Assembly: GCF_006546835.1 (NCBI RefSeq)
Contig: NZ_VICB01000004.1
Coordinates: forward strand, 248,001 to 312,000
Direction of reading: 5' to 3'
Length of the DNA: 64,000 nt
DNA from: Actinomyces johnsonii
GTDB lineage: Bacteria > Actinomycetota > Actinomycetes > Actinomycetales > Actinomycetaceae
Below the pieces are notes generated by a model. It had not been told where the DNA came from, ran no database searches, and saw only the letters and a list, made by a program, of their open reading frames with translations. Of this stretch, positions 50,697-60,067 are shown one piece after another; positions within the stretch are counted from its first letter, which is position 1, and each line of letters begins with the position of its first letter. The position numbers and the translations under genes were made by a program.

Positions 50697-52255
50697 CACA
50701 CACACTCGCGGTCACCCTGACCGGGCTGGCCGGACACATCGTCGACGTCGAGGCCCACGCCGTCCAGGGCCTGCCCGGCTTCACCCTCGTCGGCCTGCCC
50801 GACGCCGCCGTACGAGAATCGCGCGAGCGCGTCCGTGCGGCCTTGAGCACCTGCGGCGTCACCTGGGGAGAGCAGCGCCTGACCGTCAACCTCTCCCCGG
50901 CGGATCTGCGCAAGACCGGCACCGGACTGGACCTGGCGCTCGCGCTGGCCGTCCTGGGCGCCCGCGGGCGGCTCGGGCGCTCCGCGGCCGGTCTCCTGAG
51001 GCGCACCGTGTACATCGGCGAGCTCGGGCTGGACGGCTCGGTGCACTCGGTGCGCGGTGTCCTGCCCAGCGTCCAGGCCGCGGTCGCCGCCGGAGTGGAG
51101 GAGATCGTCGTCGCCCGGGAGGCGGCCGCCGAGGCCGAACTGGTCCCCGGCGCCCGGGTCACCGCCATCAGCCATATCGGTCAGCTCGTGGACCGCTACG
51201 GCGGGCGTTTGAGTGCGGCCGTGGCCGCCGCGGTGGAGCAGATCGCCGAGCTGCGCGACGACGCAGATCCAGCCGCCGCCCAGGATCGCGAGCCGCCGGA
51301 TCTGGCCGATGTCGTCGGGCAGGCCGAGGCCAGGCGGGCCCTCGAGGTCGCCGCGGCCGGGGGCCACCACCTCATCATGGTGGGGCCGCCGGGCACGGGG
51401 AAGACCATGCTCGCCGAGCGTCTGCCCTCGATCCTGCCGCCCCTGGAGCGCTCCGACGCCGTCACCGTCACCTCCATCCACTCCGTGGCCGGCACCTTCA
51501 ACCCCGCCCATGGACTCATCACCCGGCCACCGCTGCGCGCGCCGCACCACACCGCCACCCGGGCAGCCGTCGTCGGAGGCGGATCCGGTCTGCCCCGTCC
51601 CGGAGACGTCTCGCTGGCCCATCGCGGCGTGCTGTTCCTCGACGAGGCCCCCGAGTTCAGCGCCGGTGTCCTGGACTGCCTGCGCCAGCCCCTGGAGTCC
51701 GGAACGGTCACCATCGACCGCGTGGGCGGCCGCGCCAGCTACCCGGCCGCCTTCCAGCTCGTCCTGGCCGCTAACCCCTGCCCGTGCGGCAAGGCCGGTG
51801 GCCGCGGCCTGGAGTGCACCTGCACCTCCTTGCAGCGACGACGCTACTTCTCGCGCCTGTCAGGGCCCCTGCTGGACCGGGTGGATATTCAGGTCGAGGT
51901 CGCCGCCGTCAGCGCCGCCGATCTCGCCGACCCGGCGGGCAACGAGTCCAGCGCCGTGGTGGCGCAGCGGGTCCTGCGGGCCCGGCGCGCCGCGGCGCGC
52001 CGCCTGGCCGGCACGCCATGGCGCCTCAACGCCGAGGTTCCCGGTTCCTACCTCAGGGGTCCCAACGGCGGACTGAGCGCTCCGCTCAGCCGCCGGCTCA
52101 TGAGCGCCCTGGAACGTGGGGACCTGTCTCTGCGCGGGGTGGACCGGGTCCTCAGACTGGCCTGGACCCTGGCCGATCTCGAGGGCGCCGACGCGCTCAC
52201 CCTCACCCATATCGGGACCGCACTGGCCCTGAGAACCTCTGGAGTACGACCATGA
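50687..52255 (+). CDS. comM: ComM/YifB family AAA+ (Mg-chelatase-like) protein
   Basis: A 522-residue AAA+ protein. ComM in Vibrio is a branch-migration helicase that helps integrate transformed DNA. The N-terminal lon-like domain begins GLAHTLAVTLTGLAGHIVDVEAHAVQGLPGFTLVGLPD. The AAA domain has Walker A MVGPPGTGKTMLAERLPSILP, Walker B GVLFLDEAPEFSAGVLDCLRQPLE, and SLQRRRYFSRLSGPLLDRVDIQVEV. A zinc-like CPCGKAGGRGLECTC segment is present. Its stop overlaps the dprA start, a common transformation-related pair. Confidence 0.96.
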   Translation: MGLAHTLAVTLTGLAGHIVDVEAHAVQGLPGFTLVGLPDAAVRESRERVRAALSTCGVTWGEQRLTVNLSPADLRKTGTGLDLALALAVLGARGRLGRSAAGLLRRTVYIGELGLDGSVHSVRGVLPSVQAAVAAGVEEIVVAREAAAEAELVPGARVTAISHIGQLVDRYGGRLSAAVAAAVEQIAELRDDADPAAAQDREPPDLADVVGQAEARRALEVAAAGGHHLIMVGPPGTGKTMLAERLPSILPPLERSDAVTVTSIHSVAGTFNPAHGLITRPPLRAPHHTATRAAVVGGGSGLPRPGDVSLAHRGVLFLDEAPEFSAGVLDCLRQPLESGTVTIDRVGGRASYPAAFQLVLAANPCPCGKAGGRGLECTCTSLQRRRYFSRLSGPLLDRVDIQVEVAAVSAADLADPAGNESSAVVAQRVLRARRAAARRLAGTPWRLNAEVPGSYLRGPNGGLSAPLSRRLMSALERGDLSLRGVDRVLRLAWTLADLEGADALTLTHIGTALALRTSGVRP

Positions 52256-53685
52256 CTCCTGAACAGACTCCCGAATTGACTCCCGGCCTGCCCTACGACA
52301 TCGACGACCCGGCGCTGGCTCGAGCCACGTGGTCGCGCCTGGCGGAGCCCGACAGCGCCGCTGCCGCGATACTGGTGGGCCGACTCGGACCGAGCGCCGC
52401 CCTGAGATGGCTCCTGGAGGAGGCCATCGACTCCTCGGGACACATGCGCAGCGCCCCGCGCCCACCCGTTCCGGAACCACCCCCGGGCACCTCCAGCGCG
52501 GGTGTGGTCAGCACTCACTGGGCGCAGGTCGCCGCCAGATGGGCGCCGCGTCTGGAGGGACTGGACATCCGCCGCGAGCTGGACGTGCTCGATCGCCTCG
52601 GCGGCAGCCTCATCCTCCCCGGAGACGCCTGGTGGCCGCCGGGGCTCGATGAGTTGGACCACCCGCCCTTCTGCCTGTGGGTGCGCGGCGATCCGTCGCT
52701 GCTGGTCAGCGCCGGGGACCTGAAGGATGCCGACGTGAGCGGTGACGGGGCCGGCTCAGGGCCCAGGAACCGGAACGACGGTGCGCAGGCAGACCGGAGC
52801 AGTGCGGACACCGGTGGGCGGGCCGGAGCACTCGTCCGCGAGGCGATCGTCGACACCCGGAGCTTGCCCGTTCGCGAGCAACGGATGCCGGCGGGCCCGG
52901 CCAACGGACTGAGCCTGGCGCTGGTGGGGGCCCGGGCCTGCACCCGGTACGGCGAGGGTGTGGCCACGTCCCTGGCCTCGGGGGTCACAGCGAGGGGCGG
53001 CCTCATCGTTTCCGGCGGCGCCTTCGGCATTGACGCATGCGCGCACCGCGGGGCCCTGTGCGAAGGGCCAACCGTGTCCGTGTCCGCCGGGGGAGTGGAT
53101 CGTCTCTACCCAGTCGGCAACGCCGGTGTGCTGGAGGCGGTCATCGCCAACGGGGCGCTGGTGGCGGAGGTGCCGCCGGGATGCCAGCCCGGCCGCCACC
53201 GGTTCGTCTCACGCAACCGCGTCATAGCGGCCATCTCTGGGGCGACGATCGTGGTCGAGGCGGCCTGGCGCTCCGGAGCCCTGTCCACCGCCCACAGGGC
53301 CCTCGACATGGGCAGACCGGTGGGCGCCATCCCCGGACCGGTGACCTCCATGTCCTCGGTCGGCTGCCACCGCCTCCTGCGCAAAGGAGCGGTTTGCATC
53401 ACCGATGCCGACGACGCCCTCGAGCTCTTGACTCCGCTGGGCACTGTAGATGCCGACGCCGTCAAGGAGCAGGACCCCGGGCTGGTGGGAGACGGCCTCC
53501 TGGACGGACTGGAACCGGACAGTGCCGTCGTCCTGGATGCCATGCCGGCCCGAGCATCCGCTACCACCGAGGCCATCGTCCGCTCCGGGGGCCTGTCCCT
53601 AAAGGAGACCACAACGGCCTTGGGGGTACTGGAGCTCATGGGGAGAGTGGAGCGCACCGCCACGGGCTGGCGAAGGCGTCGTTAG
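52252..53685 (+). CDS. dprA: DNA processing protein DprA
   Basis: A 477-residue DprA/Smf protein that loads RecA on incoming single-stranded DNA in transformation. An N-terminal SAM-like region is followed by a Rossmann-fold domain with LALVGARACTRYGEGVATSLA, GLIVSGGAFGIDACAHRGAL, CQPGRHRFVSRNRVIAAISGATIVVEAAWRSGAL and GPVTSMSSVGCHRLLRKGA. A winged-helix-like C-terminus (about 415-477) is present. Residues about 160-205 are a hydrophilic, Asp/Gly/Arg-rich insertion in the usual entry to the Rossmann domain. It is the last gene of the yraN-comM-dprA operon. Confidence 0.95.
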   Translation: MTPEQTPELTPGLPYDIDDPALARATWSRLAEPDSAAAAILVGRLGPSAALRWLLEEAIDSSGHMRSAPRPPVPEPPPGTSSAGVVSTHWAQVAARWAPRLEGLDIRRELDVLDRLGGSLILPGDAWWPPGLDELDHPPFCLWVRGDPSLLVSAGDLKDADVSGDGAGSGPRNRNDGAQADRSSADTGGRAGALVREAIVDTRSLPVREQRMPAGPANGLSLALVGARACTRYGEGVATSLASGVTARGGLIVSGGAFGIDACAHRGALCEGPTVSVSAGGVDRLYPVGNAGVLEAVIANGALVAEVPPGCQPGRHRFVSRNRVIAAISGATIVVEAAWRSGALSTAHRALDMGRPVGAIPGPVTSMSSVGCHRLLRKGAVCITDADDALELLTPLGTVDADAVKEQDPGLVGDGLLDGLEPDSAVVLDAMPARASATTEAIVRSGGLSLKETTTALGVLELMGRVERTATGWRRRR

Positions 53686-53760
53686 CATCCGGGGACAAGC
53701 CCTCCTACCGCCGGCGGATCGGCGCAACCGCGCGCCCACCGGGGCGGTGCCCCGCAGGAG

Positions 53761-54510
53761 TCAGATGACGGTGGCGGAGGACAGCGCGAGCTCCTGCCTG
53801 GTATGGCGGGCCTCCTCGTCCAGCAGCGGCAGATCCTCGATGGTGACCAATCGGGCCGTCAGCGCGTAGTCGACCAGCGCGGTGCGCCTGTAGGAGGCGT
53901 GCATGCGCGGGCCGCCCCGCATACCCCTGACCCCGACGCGGTCGAGCTTGTCGCAGACGTTGTCCAGTGCTCGGTTGAAACGAGTGATCTTCCATCCCAG
54001 GCGGGCGGCGGCGTCGGTGTTGCGAGGCAGGTCGACCGGGCCGGTGCCGGTACGACGCAGCCAGGGCTCCGCCAGGGCCAGTGTCACCAGGTGCTGATTG
54101 CGGGTCAGGTTCACCATGCCCACGGTGGTCTGGCCCGAGGCCGGTGGCACGTTTCTGTTCTGAGAGATCTCGTACCCGGGGAAGGGGACCCGCAGAAGGA
54201 TCTCGTAGGTGGTGGAGCCCGCGGTGAAGACGATCGCCATGTCCGGGAAGACCAGTGGTACCCGGGAGCCGGGGGCCACCCACGAGCGAGAGGTGCCGGA
54301 GCGCTCGGTGATCGTGGCGCCGATGCGGGAGCCGATATTGGCCACCCACCACAGGTCGGCATCGTGCTCGATGATGAGAAAGCGCCGATGGAGGAAGAGA
54401 TTGTCCTCATCGAGCACGAGATCGCCTTCTCGGCCGATCTGGAAGGACGTTCCGGGCTGGATCCGAAACAGCTCGCCAACGAAGTCGAGGAGCAGGGGCT
54501 CTTCAGTCAT
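53761..54510 (-). CDS. FHA-domain protein
   Basis: A 249-residue protein with an N-terminal forkhead-associated domain, which binds phosphothreonine. GELFRIQPGTSFQIGREGDLVLDEDNLFLHRRFLIIEHDADLWWVANIGSRIGATI carries the GR, S/H and N positions of the fold. Residues about 125-249 contain a winged-helix-like segment (NLTRNQHLVTLALAEPWLRRTG and LGWKITRFNRALDNVCDKLDRVGVRG). ATG 54510 has AAGGAG upstream. Actinobacterial FHA proteins often report Ser/Thr kinase activity, but no kinase is in this window. It is convergent with dprA. Confidence 0.8.
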   Translation of the reverse strand: MTEEPLLLDFVGELFRIQPGTSFQIGREGDLVLDEDNLFLHRRFLIIEHDADLWWVANIGSRIGATITERSGTSRSWVAPGSRVPLVFPDMAIVFTAGSTTYEILLRVPFPGYEISQNRNVPPASGQTTVGMVNLTRNQHLVTLALAEPWLRRTGTGPVDLPRNTDAAARLGWKITRFNRALDNVCDKLDRVGVRGMRGGPRMHASYRRTALVDYALTARLVTIEDLPLLDEEARHTRQELALSSATVI

Positions 54511-54758
54511 CGTCGTCACTCCTTGAGGTTCTGCTGTCATGCGGGTCGGGATGCCTGGGAACGGTCGCCCGAGAAGCGAGGCCATCCTTCCTCCAAGGAT
54601 GCCATGACCGTCCAAATGGTAGAAAGGCTGTGGTGCCTATTGACAGACATCGTGAGATCTGTTGCTGTGTCGATGTCCGGCGCATCGCCGACACCCGCGT
54701 ACAGTTCTCCGAGCCCACCTGTCTTTCACCCGCGAATGCCGCTGCCAAGGGGGCCGCC

Positions 54759-55682
54759 ATGCCAGGGACGCGCGCCAACCTCCTCGCCGCCTACCGTAGG
54801 CACCTGTCCCTGCAACGGGATCTGTCCCCGCACACCGTGCGCGCCTATCTCGTCGACGTGGGCGACCTCTTGAGCTTCCTCGGCGTCGGTCAGGACGATG
54901 CCGAGCCCGTCGGCCCGGCCCTGGCCACCCTCGATCTGGCCGATCTGCGGGATTGGCTCGCCGCACTGGCCGCGAGCGGGCATTCGCGCGCCACCCTGGC
55001 CCGCCGCTCCGCCTCCATAAGAACCTTCTCCATCTGGGCCTTCGAGGAGGGGCTGCTCGCCTCCGACATCGCCGCGCGCCTGCGCTCCCCTCGTGTCGAC
55101 AACCGCCTGCCCGGGGTGTTGACGACTAAGCAGGCCTCGCACCTGCTCAAGATCGCCGCCGACCTCGCCTCGGACCGGGACGCCCTGGCCGTGCGGGACC
55201 TGGCCATCATCGAGACGCTCTATGCGACCGGCGTGCGGGTCAGCGAGCTCGTCGGCCTCGATGTCACCGACCTCGACCACTCCCAGCGCACCCTGAGGGT
55301 CCTGGGCAAGGGCCGTAAGGAGCGCACCGTACCGTACGGGCTGCCCGCCGCCAGGGCTTTGGAGGATTGGCTGGGCCTGCGCGCCGAGATCTGTGCTCCC
55401 GACGCCGGAGCCGCGCTCTTCCTGGGGGCGCGAGGACGCCGCATCGACCCCCGAGCGGTGCGGGAAATCGTCCACCGGCTGTGCGCAGCCGCCCGGGTCC
55501 CCGACCTGGGGCCGCACGGGCTGCGCCACAGCGCAGCCACCCACGTCCTGAGCGGGGGAGCGGACCTGCGCAGCGTTCAGGAGCTGCTCGGACACTCATC
55601 ACTGGCCACCACCCAGCGCTACACCCATGTCTCGGCCGAGCGACTTCGCAGCGTCTACGAGCAGGCCTTCCCCCGCGCCTGA
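54759..55682 (+). CDS. xerC: Tyrosine recombinase XerC
   Basis: A 307-residue tyrosine recombinase for chromosome dimer resolution. The SAM-like N-terminal domain has YRRHLSLQRDLSPHTVRAYLVDVGDLLSFL. The catalytic domain has R160 in GVRVSELVGLDVTDLD, GKGRKERTVPYG with the lysine, HGLRHSAATHVLSGGADLR with His and Arg, and LGHSSLATTQRYTHVSAERL with the second His and nucleophile Y288. The length is normal. ATG 54759 gives the family N-terminus; upstream frame extends about 43 codons. Its end is 17 bases from the convergent M23-like gene. Confidence 0.95.
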   Translation: MPGTRANLLAAYRRHLSLQRDLSPHTVRAYLVDVGDLLSFLGVGQDDAEPVGPALATLDLADLRDWLAALAASGHSRATLARRSASIRTFSIWAFEEGLLASDIAARLRSPRVDNRLPGVLTTKQASHLLKIAADLASDRDALAVRDLAIIETLYATGVRVSELVGLDVTDLDHSQRTLRVLGKGRKERTVPYGLPAARALEDWLGLRAEICAPDAGAALFLGARGRRIDPRAVREIVHRLCAAARVPDLGPHGLRHSAATHVLSGGADLRSVQELLGHSSLATTQRYTHVSAERLRSVYEQAFPRA

Positions 55683-55699
55683 GGCGCTGATAGCCGGCC

Positions 55700-56617
55700 C
55701 TACTGGATCGGCTTGAGGCGGATGACAGCTGGCTCGAGCAGGCGCAGCGGGTCGATATAGGTCTTGGGGCCGGTGCGCGCCCCCCAGTGCAGGGCGCAGA
55801 CCCCGTCCGAACGGTGCCCCGGCAGCAAGGTGCCGATGACCTGTCCCGCATCCACCGTCTCACCCGCACTGACACTCGGTTCCACCGGCTCATAGGTGGT
55901 GCGGATCCCGTCTCCGTGGTCGACTGAGACCACCGGGCGCCCGGCAACCGTGCCGGCGAAGACGACCGTTCCCGCAGCAGCGCTGCGGATCTGCGTGCCT
56001 TCCGCGGCCGCAAGATCGACTCCCCGGTGCCCGCGTCCCCACACCACGGCAGGCGGATCGAAGCCCTCCACGACGGCGGCCGGTGCGCCGGTGGGCCACT
56101 GGTAGCGTCCGCGTGGACGCCGGGGCTCCAGGGGCTGTTCCACACCTTGCTGCGCGCCCGCACCCGTCTCCTCGACGAACCGGGTGATGAGGCTGGCGTC
56201 CGTGAAGAGGGAGGACAGTGAGGTCGCTGAAGTCGCTGAACCGGTCGGCCCGGTAGAGGCGCTCGTAACCTCGGGGAACGCAGGATCCCCGATCTCCGGT
56301 GGTGAGCCGGAATCCTCGTGCAGAGCCGAGCCCGGACCCGGGGTCGTGCTCGCCTCCCAAGCCGGAGCAGTCGGCGATCCGTCAGAAGATACTGTGGTCG
56401 GCGGTAGTGCGGTGAGCGCTCCGGTCACGAGCAGGGCCGTGGTCGCAGCCGTCAGGCGCCGGGTTCTGCCGGCACCTGGCGTGTGAGGAGCATCAGGCGG
56501 TACGCGAGGGGGCCGACGGCGCCCCGGCAACCCGGTGCCGCGTTCCCGGCGTTCCCCGCATGCCCCGTGTGCTCGCTGCACTCGTTGTGCTGTCTGTAGT
56601 TTCTGTCCTGGGTGCAT
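55700..56617 (-). CDS. Secreted M23-like peptidase domain protein
   Basis: A secreted protein with a C-terminal LytM/M23 fold. Candidate starts are ATG 56617, GTG 56581 and TTG 56530; none has a strong ribosome-binding site. The signal peptide is RTRRLTAATTALLVTGALTALPP. The domain has GYQ-like RYQWPTGAPAAVVEGFDPPAVVWGRGHRGVDLAAAEG, with His and Asp zinc ligands in HRGVDLA, and VSVDHGDGIRTTYEPVE. The second motif reads GVCALHWGAR: the first His of HxH is replaced by Ala. This CALHWG form is common in actinobacterial proteins divergent from rpsB. It may regulate wall enzymes rather than cut peptidoglycan. Confidence 0.82.
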   Translation of the reverse strand: MHPGQKLQTAQRVQRAHGACGERRERGTGLPGRRRPPRVPPDAPHTPGAGRTRRLTAATTALLVTGALTALPPTTVSSDGSPTAPAWEASTTPGPGSALHEDSGSPPEIGDPAFPEVTSASTGPTGSATSATSLSSLFTDASLITRFVEETGAGAQQGVEQPLEPRRPRGRYQWPTGAPAAVVEGFDPPAVVWGRGHRGVDLAAAEGTQIRSAAAGTVVFAGTVAGRPVVSVDHGDGIRTTYEPVEPSVSAGETVDAGQVIGTLLPGHRSDGVCALHWGARTGPKTYIDPLRLLEPAVIRLKPIQ

Positions 56618-57116
56618 GCCATCAGGGTGCGCGCCATCGGACCCCGCTTGCCGGGGACGTCGTCGGCCCTGTGGAAAACGCTCTCGGGAAGTGGCCTGTG
56701 GTGACCGGAATGACTCTGAATGCCGCCGAATCCGCCTCGGCAGCGGGGATGGCCCTGTGGTAGCCTCGCCCCGCAGCATTCTGCGGATCGCTCCGGCATC
56801 GGTGGGAGACGAGCCAGGAATGCTGACTTCGCGCGCCTGCACCCGAGCATCTCGGGACGTCCCTCCGGGCGACACGGTCGCGGTCCCGGTCATTATGGCT
56901 CGCCACGGTGAACGGGTGGCCGTGCGTCGCAGGCGCCAGGCCCCATCCGCATCGGCATCCTGGCCGGTCGCCGTCTCGGCGTGCGCCCTCGAGCGCACGG
57001 AGCCAAGGGGAACAACCCAGAGAGAAGAACACCGGGACGCGTCCGAGCGCACTGCTTGGCCGTCCCCCGAATGATCGTGCGTCGAGCAACCTCTCGGCAC
57101 ACACGGAAGGACCGTC
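56618..57116. other. Divergent region upstream of rpsB
   Basis: About 500 GC-rich bases between the M23-like gene and rpsB. No supported gene was found, although long antisense frames cross it because the DNA is poor in stop codons. Promoters and the rpsB leader are expected here; GGAAGG (57105-57110) is the rpsB ribosome-binding site. Confidence 0.4.
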
Positions 57117-57956
57117 ATGGCCGTCGTTACCATGCGCCAGCTCCTTGATAGCGGTGTCCACTTCGGGCACCAGACCCGTCGCTGGAACCCCAAGATGAAG
57201 CGCTTCATCCTCACCGAGCGCAACGGCATCTACATCATCGACCTCCAGCAGTCCATCGAGGGCATCAACACCGCCTACGACTTCGTCAAGGAGATCGTCG
57301 CTCGCGGCGGCAACATCCTGTTCGTCGGGACCAAGAAGCAGGCCCAGGCCGCCGTGGCCGAGCAGGCCCAGCGCGTCGGCATGCCCTACGTCAACCAGCG
57401 CTGGCTGGGCGGCATGCTCACCAACTTCTCCACCGTGCGCGCCCGCCTGGACCGCATGAAGGAGCTCGAGCAGGTCGACTTCGATGACGTGGCCGGCTCT
57501 GGCCGCACCAAGAAGGAGCTGCTCATGATGCGCCGCGAGAAGGACAAGCTCCAGCGCACCCTGGGCGGCATCCGCGACATGAGCAAGCTCCCCGCGGCAG
57601 TGTGGGTCGTGGACACCAAGAAGGAGCACCTGGCCATCTCCGAGGCCCAGAAGCTCGGGATCCCGGTCATCGCCATCCTGGACACCAACTGCGACCCGGA
57701 CGAGGCCACCTACGGCATTCCCGGCAACGACGACGCCATCCGCGCCGTCACCCTGCTCACCCGCGTCGTCGCCGACGCCACCGCCGAGGGCCTGCTGGCC
57801 CGCTCCGGCGGCCGCGCCCGCACCGGCGAGGAGGCCGAGGTCGCCGCCGCCGACGCCGAGCCGCTGCCCGAGTGGGAGGCTCAGCTCCTCGCCGGAGCCG
57901 AGGACGCCGAGGCCGCCTCGCAGACTGCCGAGGCCCCTGCCGCCGAGCAGGCCTGA
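57117..57956 (+). CDS. rpsB: 30S ribosomal protein S2
   Basis: A 279-residue S2. It has [81 protein letters not shown] and [34 protein letters not shown] tail rich in Ala and Glu (about 235-279) is usual in actinobacteria. It is followed by a hairpin and then tsf. Confidence 0.98.
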   Translation: MAVVTMRQLLDSGVHFGHQTRRWNPKMKRFILTERNGIYIIDLQQSIEGINTAYDFVKEIVARGGNILFVGTKKQAQAAVAEQAQRVGMPYVNQRWLGGMLTNFSTVRARLDRMKELEQVDFDDVAGSGRTKKELLMMRREKDKLQRTLGGIRDMSKLPAAVWVVDTKKEHLAISEAQKLGIPVIAILDTNCDPDEATYGIPGNDDAIRAVTLLTRVVADATAEGLLARSGGRARTGEEAEVAAADAEPLPEWEAQLLAGAEDAEAASQTAEAPAAEQA

Positions 57957-57982
57957 GCCCGGGCGCATCGCCCTCGCTTCTT

Positions 57983-58013
57983 GTTCACAGCGCGGCGCCT
58001 GCGCGCTGTGAAC
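57983..58013 (+). terminator. Hairpin between rpsB and tsf
   Basis: GTTCACAGCGCG (57983-57994) pairs perfectly with CGCGCTGTGAAC (58002-58013) around a 7-base loop, followed by pyrimidine-rich sequence with TTCTTTTT about 15 bases later. It may partly terminate or attenuate rpsB transcripts before tsf, or protect an mRNA end. Confidence 0.65.
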
Positions 58014-58071
58014 ACCTTTCACACGTTCTTTTTCACACGTCTATTAGTCACTGACTGACCAGGAGACATTC

Positions 58072-58911
58072 ATGGCGAACTACACCACTGCCGACATCAA
58101 GGCGCTGCGCGAGAAGACCGGCGCCGGCATGCTCGACGTCAAGAAGGCCCTCGACGAGGCTAACGGCGATGCCGAGAAGGCCATTGAGATCATTCGCGTC
58201 AAGGGCCTCAAGGGCATCGCCAAGCGCGAGGGCCGCGCCGCCTCCGCCGGCCTCATCGCCGCCAAGGTCGTCGACTCCGGCAACGGCCAGGTCGGCATCC
58301 TCGTCGAGATCAACGCCGAGACCGACTTCGTGGCCAAGAACCAGAAGTTCCTCGACTACGCCGAGCAGGTCCTCACCGCCGCCCTCGACTCCGGCGCCAC
58401 CGACGCCGACGCCCTGGCCAAGGTCGAGGTCGACGGCTCCACCGTCAAGGAGCTCACCGACGGCATGCAGGCCGTCATCGGCGAGAAGATCGTCGTGCGT
58501 CGCGTCGGCCGCCTCGAGGCCGACAAGATCGAGCTCTACCTGCACCGCACCAACCCCGACCTGCCCGCCCAGGTCGGCGTCCTGGTGGGCACCGACGCCA
58601 AGGCCGCCGAGGTGGCCCACGACGTCGCCATGCACATCGCCGCCTACTCCCCGGCCTACACCACCCGCGACGACGTGCCGGCTGAGGTCGTGGACAAGGA
58701 GCGCGCCATCGCCGAGGAGACCACCCGCGCCGAGGGCAAGCCTGAGAAGGCCATCCCCAAGATCGTCGAGGGTCGCCTCAGCGGCTTCTTCAAGGAGAAC
58801 GTCCTGATCGACCAGGCCTTCGCCAAGGACCCCAAGACCACGGTCGGCAAGGTCATCGAGGCCACCGGCGGCGAGCTGACCGGCTTCGTGCGCTTCCGCG
58901 TCGGCGCCTGA
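58072..58911 (+). CDS. tsf: Translation elongation factor Ts
   Basis: A 279-residue nucleotide exchange factor for EF-Tu. It has the N-terminal UBA-like domain TTADIKALREKTGAGMLDVKKALDEANGDAEKAIEIIRVKG, the TDFV motif in INAETDFVAKNQKF, and VAMHIAAYSPAYTTRDDVPAEVVDKERAIAEE. The end KTTVGKVIEATGGELTGFVRFRVG is typical. It begins with a GGAG (58062-58065) upstream. A very strong hairpin follows. Confidence 0.98.
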   Translation: MANYTTADIKALREKTGAGMLDVKKALDEANGDAEKAIEIIRVKGLKGIAKREGRAASAGLIAAKVVDSGNGQVGILVEINAETDFVAKNQKFLDYAEQVLTAALDSGATDADALAKVEVDGSTVKELTDGMQAVIGEKIVVRRVGRLEADKIELYLHRTNPDLPAQVGVLVGTDAKAAEVAHDVAMHIAAYSPAYTTRDDVPAEVVDKERAIAEETTRAEGKPEKAIPKIVEGRLSGFFKENVLIDQAFAKDPKTTVGKVIEATGGELTGFVRFRVGA

Positions 58912-58972
58912 GCCGTCCGCCGCACGTCCGGCCTGCCAGGAACCGGCGCCGTCGGACCGGCCGAGGACTGAC

Positions 58973-59011
58973 GGGGCGGGGCCACGAGCACCATGCTCGT
59001 GGCCCCGCCCC
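58973..59011 (+). terminator. Strong terminator after tsf
   Basis: A perfect 18-bp stem: GGGGCGGGGCCACGAGCA (58973-58990) pairs with TGCTCGTGGCCCCGCCCC (58994-59011) around CCA, followed by GTTTCG. It is the longest perfect stem found in the window. Confidence 0.92.
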
Positions 59012-59126
59012 GTTTCGTCGCCCGATTCGTCGACGGCCGGTCCGGCATGTTGCATCGCATAGTCCCATGGCGTGTCTGACCCCTCCGGGTGATCACCATC
59101 GTGGCCCGGTGCCGTCGCGGACGGGG

Positions 59127-59132
59127 TAGGCT
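59127..59132 (+). promoter_or_regulatory. Probable -10 element of pyrH
   Basis: TAGGCT fits TANNNT and lies 39 bases before the pyrH start, after the tsf terminator. The start then has AGGAGA (59157-59162) as ribosome-binding site. No clear -35 was found. Confidence 0.4.
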
Positions 59133-59171
59133 GTGCGCAGTCTGCCCACCGAACCCAGGAGACATAGCGCA

Positions 59172-59924
59172 ATGAGTCAGGAACCGGCTCGTGATGACCG
59201 CGTCGCCCACGGCACGCACCCCAGACGCGTCCTGCTCAAGCTCTCCGGGGAGGTCTTCGGGGGTGGGTCGATAGGGCTGGATCCCGACGTCGTCTCCGAC
59301 GCCGCCCGCCAGATCGCCGACGCCGTCCGTGCCGGCATCCAGGTCTCCGTCGTCGTCGGAGGCGGGAACTTCTTCCGCGGCGCGGAGCTCTCCTCTCGGG
59401 GCATGGACCGCGCCCGCGCCGACTACATGGGCATGCTGGGAACCGTCATGAACGCCCTGGCCCTCCAGGACTTCATCGAGAAGGCGGGCGTGCCGGCCCG
59501 CGTCCAGACAGCCATCGCCATGGGACAGGTCGCCGAGTCCTACATCCCTCTGCGCGCCATCCGCCACATGGAGAAGAACCGAGTCGTCGTCTTCGGCGCT
59601 GGCGCTGGTCTTCCCTATTTCTCCACCGACACGGTCTCGGCCCAGCGGGCCCTGGAGACCCACTGCGACGAGCTGCTCGTGGGCAAGAACGGCGTTGACG
59701 GCGTCTACACCGCCGATCCCCGTAGAAATCCCGATGCCAGGCGCCTCGACCACCTCACCTACGAGCGAGCACTGGCCGACGGCCTCCAGGTGGTCGACGC
59801 CTCCGCCTTCGCTCTGTGCCGCGACAACGGCCTAGCCATGCGCGTCTTCGGCATGGGGGAGCCCGGTAATATCACCCGCGCCCTCCTGGGTGAGAGAATC
59901 GGAACACTCGTCAGCTGCAACTAA
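59172..59924 (+). CDS. pyrH: UMP kinase
   Basis: A 250-residue amino-acid-kinase-fold enzyme that phosphorylates UMP. It has [93 protein letters not shown] and [21 protein letters not shown] 59172 is supported by AGGAGA. It leads into frr with a 143-base gap, the usual order. Confidence 0.98.
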   Translation: MSQEPARDDRVAHGTHPRRVLLKLSGEVFGGGSIGLDPDVVSDAARQIADAVRAGIQVSVVVGGGNFFRGAELSSRGMDRARADYMGMLGTVMNALALQDFIEKAGVPARVQTAIAMGQVAESYIPLRAIRHMEKNRVVVFGAGAGLPYFSTDTVSAQRALETHCDELLVGKNGVDGVYTADPRRNPDARRLDHLTYERALADGLQVVDASAFALCRDNGLAMRVFGMGEPGNITRALLGERIGTLVSCN

Positions 59925-60067
59925 CCCGGTGGCCGCCTCCGCGGGACCGACGGCGAACCCGCCCAGGGCCCCGGACCCGTCCGCCGCATACCCACCGCCT
60001 GCACCGCCGTCCCCGCGATGGCCGACACCGATACACGAACCCACGACCGCCCAGCAAAGGAAGCACC

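Noticed and set aside
51784-52251. 156 extra codons upstream of dprA in its frame
   Set aside because: They overlap the well-conserved end of comM; the ATG at 52252, overlapping the comM stop, gives the family N-terminus.
55700-57229. Full 509-codon frame of the M23-like gene starting antisense to rpsB
   Set aside because: Codons above about 56620 are low-complexity and overlap the rpsB leader and start; the signal peptide begins near 56500, so a start between 56530 and 56617 is more sensible.
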